A stretch of 64,000 nt of DNA from Nemophila menziesii. Its lineage: Eukaryota; Streptophyta; Magnoliopsida; Boraginales; Hydrophyllaceae. A model generated the notes under the pieces. The model had not been told where the DNA came from, did not search any database, and worked only from the letters and a program-made list of their open reading frames with translations. Made by a program: the position numbers and the translations under genes. The stretch spans positions 12,607,001 to 12,671,000 of the forward strand of contig JARWIR010000010.1 in the NCBI GenBank assembly GCA_029959085.1. The letters are read 5' to 3'. Below are positions 58,522 to 64,000 of the stretch, in pieces (the first letter of the stretch is position 1; every line of letters begins with the position of its first letter).

Positions 58522-61500
58522 TTATCCTAATTTAGTGAACCCGACATATTTTTTCCATTTAATTCATCAACTCATGGGAGAACCTTCAAAGTTAATTCAC
58601 TGAAGATCGATAATTTTCAGGATCTTTTTATGTGCCTTTCTGCAACACAAGCATCCCTGGGAAGTAAAAGAGTTCTAGGATGACTTCTATATAGAGATCC
58701 ATTTTTGGTGCTTATAATTTTTTCAGATTGAATTTATAGTATGATATAAAAACAATTTCTATTAGCAGAATCATAAGTTTTGGGCACAAGGATCTTTCGT
58801 CATTTTGACCGACTTATTTTAGTTTGTAAAATATAATGGTTGTGTTCCTAGATCCTTGAGCACGATAAACATGACACAAATGAAGGGATGCATTTTTAGT
58901 AGAAGAAACCGATTATGGTATAATATCTCGTCGTCGATACATAGACCAACAAGAAGAGAAGCATGGTTAAAAATTGCACGAACCAATAATTTTCCTCTCC
59001 TATATTCCACTTTCTAATGAATTGTAGAGAATACCTACAAGGAGTCTCGCATGTGTAGGTGAGCGCCTGAGGTAGTCATTAGTTCCAAAATTTCATCAAT
59101 TGGCTTAAAAATCCATAATTATAGTGGCAGTTGTTTAATCGAACCTTTCTATCATTTTTTTTGTACATTAATTTTCTGGCTCAAATATTGGTTTGTATAA
59201 TTGGTTTACTCTTTTTTATCTGTAGTTTCATGGTTTTTGTTGACTTTTTATATCAACAAATATTTCGATATATTGTGCCATCTATACCAAAATATAACAA
59301 TGGATAGCGTAATAAAGATTATATAGAAAGGAGAAATACGTGATCAAATTAATACAATTTTGATAACAAAAAAAGAGCTATAAAATCTAGAAAAGCTATA
59401 GTCTAGGGTGCCTAAAAATCATTTCTTCTACCTTCTAATTCGAGCAAAGATCATGATTTGGAAAGTTGATCAGTAATTTATTATCAGTGTCCAATGTAGT
59501 CGACAATTTTACTAGATTATCAAAATAAAAGAACTTCCAAAGATTCTCTCAATTTTACGTCTTAGTTAAGTAGCAAGAGAATGAATAAGAATGGACAAAA
59601 TTATACCATAACCATGCATGTGACATAGTTTATAACGGTTCATGTAACATAGTTTATTGTTTATCATAGGTATTACTGAGAGAGCTTAAATAAAATCAAA
59701 TCATAAAGTAGCTAAGAGTTGCATGCAAATTTTCAACAATACCCATGAATGTATTGCTTCTCGTCGGAAGGGTTCTTGTAAGGACTTCTTTACTGTTCAA
59801 CCTAAGGTGTATCTCCTCAAAATGTATCTATGGTGTCTCAAGTGTATCATTGCATGACAAGAGTGGACATATAAGCTTATGTGGGCCCAATAAACCATTT
59901 CCCCTTGAGGCCGCCTTGGGAAGCAACTTTCATGGCGTAAACACTTTTCTATCAATTCATGGCCAGAAATTCAAATACTAAGATGGAATCGACTGTAGTA
60001 GTAGAGAATCGAAAATCCTTTGGCGGAGTGTTTTCTATTGCCGTAGAAAAAGCGTTTATCTTTTGACTAAAAGACCATATTAGGAAGTAGTGGTAAGAAC
60101 AACAAAAAGGAGCTTTCCTAGATGACAGGTGCGGAACCCTCGTTGTGTACTACCTAGTTGACTCTCTTCGTGTATAACCGGAGTTTATCAAGTAAAAACG
60201 GGTACCGGAAGAGATACGTTTGTAAGTCAGAACTCAAAGTTACTGTGTTAAGAAAATTGATTGTTGTAAGGCCGATTAGAAAATTTTCTCTTTCAGTTTT
60301 TGATAGATACATTTGTTTAAAGTGGTATGGCAGTAAAATCTCTTATATTCCCAAATAAGGAATAAATCAAAATGGTATCAATTTCAATAAAAATCCACAT
60401 TTCAAAAAATATTTCAATATGAGTCAAGCAATGATTAGGTAATCCCTTGTGATACATTCAAAAAGTAGGTTGAAATATAGAAAAATTAATTTATCACTGT
60501 GAAAATATTGCCAAATTTCTTCGACCAAATGTGATAAAGCCCCTATAAAACAATAATCCCATCTGTATTCATGTTCTTCTGATTATATTTTTTCATACCA
60601 TACGGATTCTGAGGAGATTTACAAACCGAATGACTTTAAGGCCGATTAAAAAAGCTGAAATAGAATAGATTATTTCTAACTAAATTTATATTTTCTGAAA
60701 TGAAAAATACTAAAAAGGATAGTATCTAGAGCTTTAAGTTATAATAAAGTAGCTTCTAGATCTTTAAGGTACAATTAGCTTTCTATATATTCCAAGATCG
60801 TGTCAACGAAGTAGTACAAGTCTCTATTGATGGTATAACAATGTAACTAAGAATAACTCCAAGGGTGAATCTATTAGTGGAAAATAGTACAAGGTCACAC
60901 GTACCATCAACAATTGACATAAGTAGATTACTATTATATATGTACAACTTGATTTCTACATTAATTGTGCTACCTAAACTAGACTGTTAGTTTTTAAGTT
61001 TTAACATAAAACACTAACATAACTTAAAATAAAGTACACCATAAATAAAAGATATTTTATAAAAAACCCTCATTAACGTATTACTATATTGAAAACTAAA
61101 CCACAAATATAGAGACATATATATACAATCAAATGCATAAGAAAATTAAGAGGAACGAGGAACGAGGAACTCCTTGTATATAATAGAAATAAGAAAGTAA
61201 AATCAAAGAGGAAAGATAACCAGGAAGGACATAACTTAGAAAAGTAACTAAATATAATAATCTATAGAGCGTATGTGAAATTTCAGTAATGAAGTTTAAT
61301 TTGATATTAAGTCGAATAACTTGAATAATTTTTTGGTTTTATTTCAGGTGGTTTGACCGAAGTTGCATTTTGATATTAAGTTGACTTGTTGAGTATAAAT
61401 GAAAAAAGAACATTGAACAAAAATACAGTTAAACATATATCCTTTTGAAAAGCTTTTCATTAAGATGTCTAACAATAAATTACCTAATCTTTAATTTTTA

Positions 61501-64000
61501 ATACAATACATGAGTAACCTAACCACTAGAGCAACTATTAATCTAACACACCATATTCTTTCATCATCCACATGTCTTGATGTAGATTATACTTCACCGT
61601 CCTGAGAAAAAACATAACTTTAAGTGCTTGAATTCAAAATCTCTAGTGGATGAATAAAAAGAGAGCTACAACACGCATATAAACATAAGAGAACAAAGCA
61701 AGGAATTATATAGTGATAAAATGGATGATTAAACTTACCTTCACTAATTTTTCCAATATTTGAAAACTCAAATCCTTGCCATCACTTCATCTTGACAGCT
61801 GCAAATAATGTTTTATATTATTCACACGTTAAAATATTTACTACAATTTTAACACTACTCTAAGATAGGATACCTAGTTCATGACTGGACTAGATAAACT
61901 AGTCTTAGATGGACTTCAACCAGGTGAACAACTAGACCCACATTTACTTACAAGAATATCTAAAAGCATACAACAAATTAATGATTGTTTCATCTCATTA
62001 CTCTTCAATGGAAAATAAAGGATTATTCTATAATGGAAACTCGTTAATAATATTCTCAAAGATCGATAAACATTTTGGTTGTGGTGGTTATATTTTGCTA
62101 TTATAGTCGTTATAATCCCATCATTAGATGAGTTGTAATTGTTGCAACATCATTTATTAATTCTAACTCTTATAACTCTGTGGTTTATTCTATTATATAC
62201 CAATTTATTAGATAAATAAGGTAAAGATTCTTCTAAAAATTGATAGGTCACGTACATGTAAGAATCTACAAAAGGTTTAGGTGTTTGAAGTGAACTTAAA
62301 AAAATAAATGAATAAAACATTCTTCTAATAAAGTTAAATTTTTATCAATTGCCTAAATAAAAATAGGTAGCCTCCTAGACATTCCAACATAGAAATGTCT
62401 AGGCCAATTTTCAAGGAAAAATATACATACTTTTACCAAGAAAACAACATTTATCCTGTTAACTGAAACAAGAATTATCCTCAGCTAAACGTTTATCTCA
62501 GATTAAACATGGTATTAAACTTATTTAGATGTAACCTGAACGATATTACTAAGAATTTAAATCACCTAAATAAGTTTGGTTAGTATGCATAAACCTACTA
62601 AATGGAGTAGCATATATATATATATAGTCAAATGAAGTTTATTTATTGGCATGTAAATCTTACCATGTTAATCATACAGTCTTTATGGTGGATTGAAATG
62701 TCATGACCAACAATCTTATCCATTCTTTGTTTCGTTATGCTCCCCATTGATGAAGATTACCTACCATTGAAGGAAAAAGAAAAAACTATTAAGCCCACTA
62801 TCCATATCTTTATTCAAATTAACCAAAATTTTAATTATAAAATAATCTAAATTTAAATGCCAATTAAGATAAACCTAAGAAAAGTTTCACCCAATAGTTA
62901 TTATTGTCACCCAATACTTCTTATTGACTTCAGATATCTTATTTGTAAAACAGTTCTAAATAAACCTTAAATAATACAAGATTATGGTAATAATATAATT
63001 ATCACGGAATCTAATTATATGTACTTGACATATTTCAAGAGCTCACGTAAAAGTATGACTACCATTTAACAAAATACAATACAATAAATCTGACATCTAG
63101 TGTTTTTCCCGTTGGGCGTGACAATAATGAAGTATTAATTGTGGCCTACACTAGATAGTGACAAAAATGAAGCCTATATGTGGCTAACAATTGTGGAATT
63201 TGTTAGATTAATACGATTATAATGAAATTCTTATGACATTTAATATAATTTTATATAATAGACTAAGTTAAAATTCATAAAAATTTAAGAAACTCACAAA
63301 TTTACTAACCTGGATATATGGTAAATAAATGTAGGAAAACCGATGGTTTAAAATTCTGCATTCTTGTCTGGTGTTTCAAATTGATTCAATGAATCAACAT
63401 TCAAAGTTAGTACGAATTTGTGGAGATTTAAAGAAGTAGAATGGAGGGATTAAATGAAGAGAGGAACTGGTTAATTGCAATGAAGTTCGGTATTTGGGAT
63501 CAGATGGTACAGAGAAATTTTGAGGCGCGAGGGGGCAATGGTGTTAGGGTAGATTTGATGGGTAATTAGGTTTTATTTTATGCATGTGAGTTGGGCTTTT
63601 ACAATATGGATTGGGCTTTAATTTTATTTTTAAAGGTAGATTTATTTATAAGAAATAATTAAATATTTAGGCCTAAAATGCCACAATTCATCTTGAACTA
63701 TAGGGAAATAATCTTTGTTTCATAAATTTAGATCAATACAAATTTTTTTATAAATTTTTTTATTTAAAAATAATTTTATTATAAATATATATTAATGAAC
63801 ATTCTCTATATTTTAAATTTGCAGCTGCTAGTCAACTAGATAATTTTTTTTACTTAGGCGAGCTTTTTTTTTATAATTATTCAGATAAAAATATATCATT
63901 GTGACTTTTTTATTTTTTCTTTAAAATTTTTTCAACAATGGCTCAATTATAATTTTTCGTCAGAGTTAAAAAAACTAAAAATATCCCAAAAGACTCTAAA
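57198..64000 (+). repeat. Array unit, copy 4, incomplete at window edge
   Basis: 6803 bp present. It retains the ~66-bp segment near 58935. Its CACTA terminus has a G to A change (TAGTATTATCC instead of TAGTGTTATCC at about 58521), and it has extra indels near 60836-60890 in the segment equivalent to 32630-32690. Confidence 0.9.

Larger units (their letters stand above)
29042..64000 (+). repeat. Direct tandem array of ~8.03-kb units (four copies, last one cut by the window)
   Basis: The landmark TTACAATT(C/T)GTTATT occurs at 29042, 37117, 45139 and 57198, and all sequence between is collinear from copy to copy at high identity (mid-90s percent by eye). Spacings are 8075, 8022 and 12059 bp; the last is longer because copy 3 carries a MITE and a Pack-MULE. 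The copy-specific indels are small (for example a roughly 66-bp loss near 38846 and 46873). The array continues past the right edge. Each unit combines a shortened CACTA gene and a spacer of about 5.9 kb. Confidence 0.95.

Noticed and set aside
1..64000. tRNA and rRNA genes
   Set aside because: No cloverleaf-forming segment with intact A and B boxes or rRNA-like block was recognised, apart from the SINE-like element.

Overview
This is an AT-rich nuclear window from a flowering plant, most likely a eudicot. The signs are plant-type introns, a plant 2-oxoglutarate-dependent dioxygenase, Athila-type Ty3/gypsy elements with a tRNA-Asp-type primer-binding site, CACTA (En/Spm) transposase remnants and a Pack-MULE. 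The species cannot be named from the sequence. Only one host-type gene is seen, and it looks broken. Almost everything else is nested transposons and a large tandem array.

Layout. 1-0.7 kb: frameshifted LINE RNase H tail. 0.9-2.8 kb: four-exon dioxygenase gene (norcoclaurine synthase-like/SRG1-like) with a 4-bp duplication at the end of exon 1 and a foldback MITE just upstream. 2.8-4.6 kb: no gene, short tandem repeats. 4.6-5.4 kb: second LINE RNase H tail, minus strand. 5.4-21.2 kb: an old minus-strand CACTA element. Its transposase can be followed in pieces (N-terminal zinc-like motif at 21.2 kb, core pieces at 20.9 and 19.3 kb, DUF4218 at 12.3 kb, DUF4216 at 10.0 kb), with AGCGACGA-type subterminal repeats at 9.2-8.7 kb and again at 5.4-5.9 kb. 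It is split by a SINE, a MITE-like element, a young Athila-like retroelement (12.4-19.25 kb) and an LTR at 19.3-20.9 kb.

21.3-27.7 kb holds decayed Athila-like elements: a partial minus-strand LTR, a plus-strand protease-plus-tail body, a full 1.5-kb LTR, and another gag/protease body. All three Athila-like bodies go straight from protease to a short integrase-C-terminus-like tail, without reverse transcriptase, RNase H or integrase core. This points to a lineage of RT-less, non-autonomous elements rather than three separate accidents.

29.04 kb to the window end is a direct tandem array of about 8.03-kb units: three complete copies and a fourth that runs off the edge. Each unit carries a shortened CACTA gene (Transpos_assoc, then DUF4218, then DUF4216; transposase core absent) ending in a recognisable CACTA terminus, plus about 5.9 kb of spacer with no convincing protein gene. 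Part of the spacer looks like a spliced minus-strand transcription unit. Copy 3 is a chimera of copy-2-like and copy-4-like sequence and uniquely carries a Tourist-like MITE (49.18-49.41 kb) and a 3.7-kb Pack-MULE (50.64-54.34 kb) with a 9-bp target duplication. Between its roughly 0.8-kb terminal inverted repeats, the Pack-MULE holds fragments of two host genes: the C-terminal part of BIG (UBR4-like) and the C-terminal part of a BIM-like bHLH factor.
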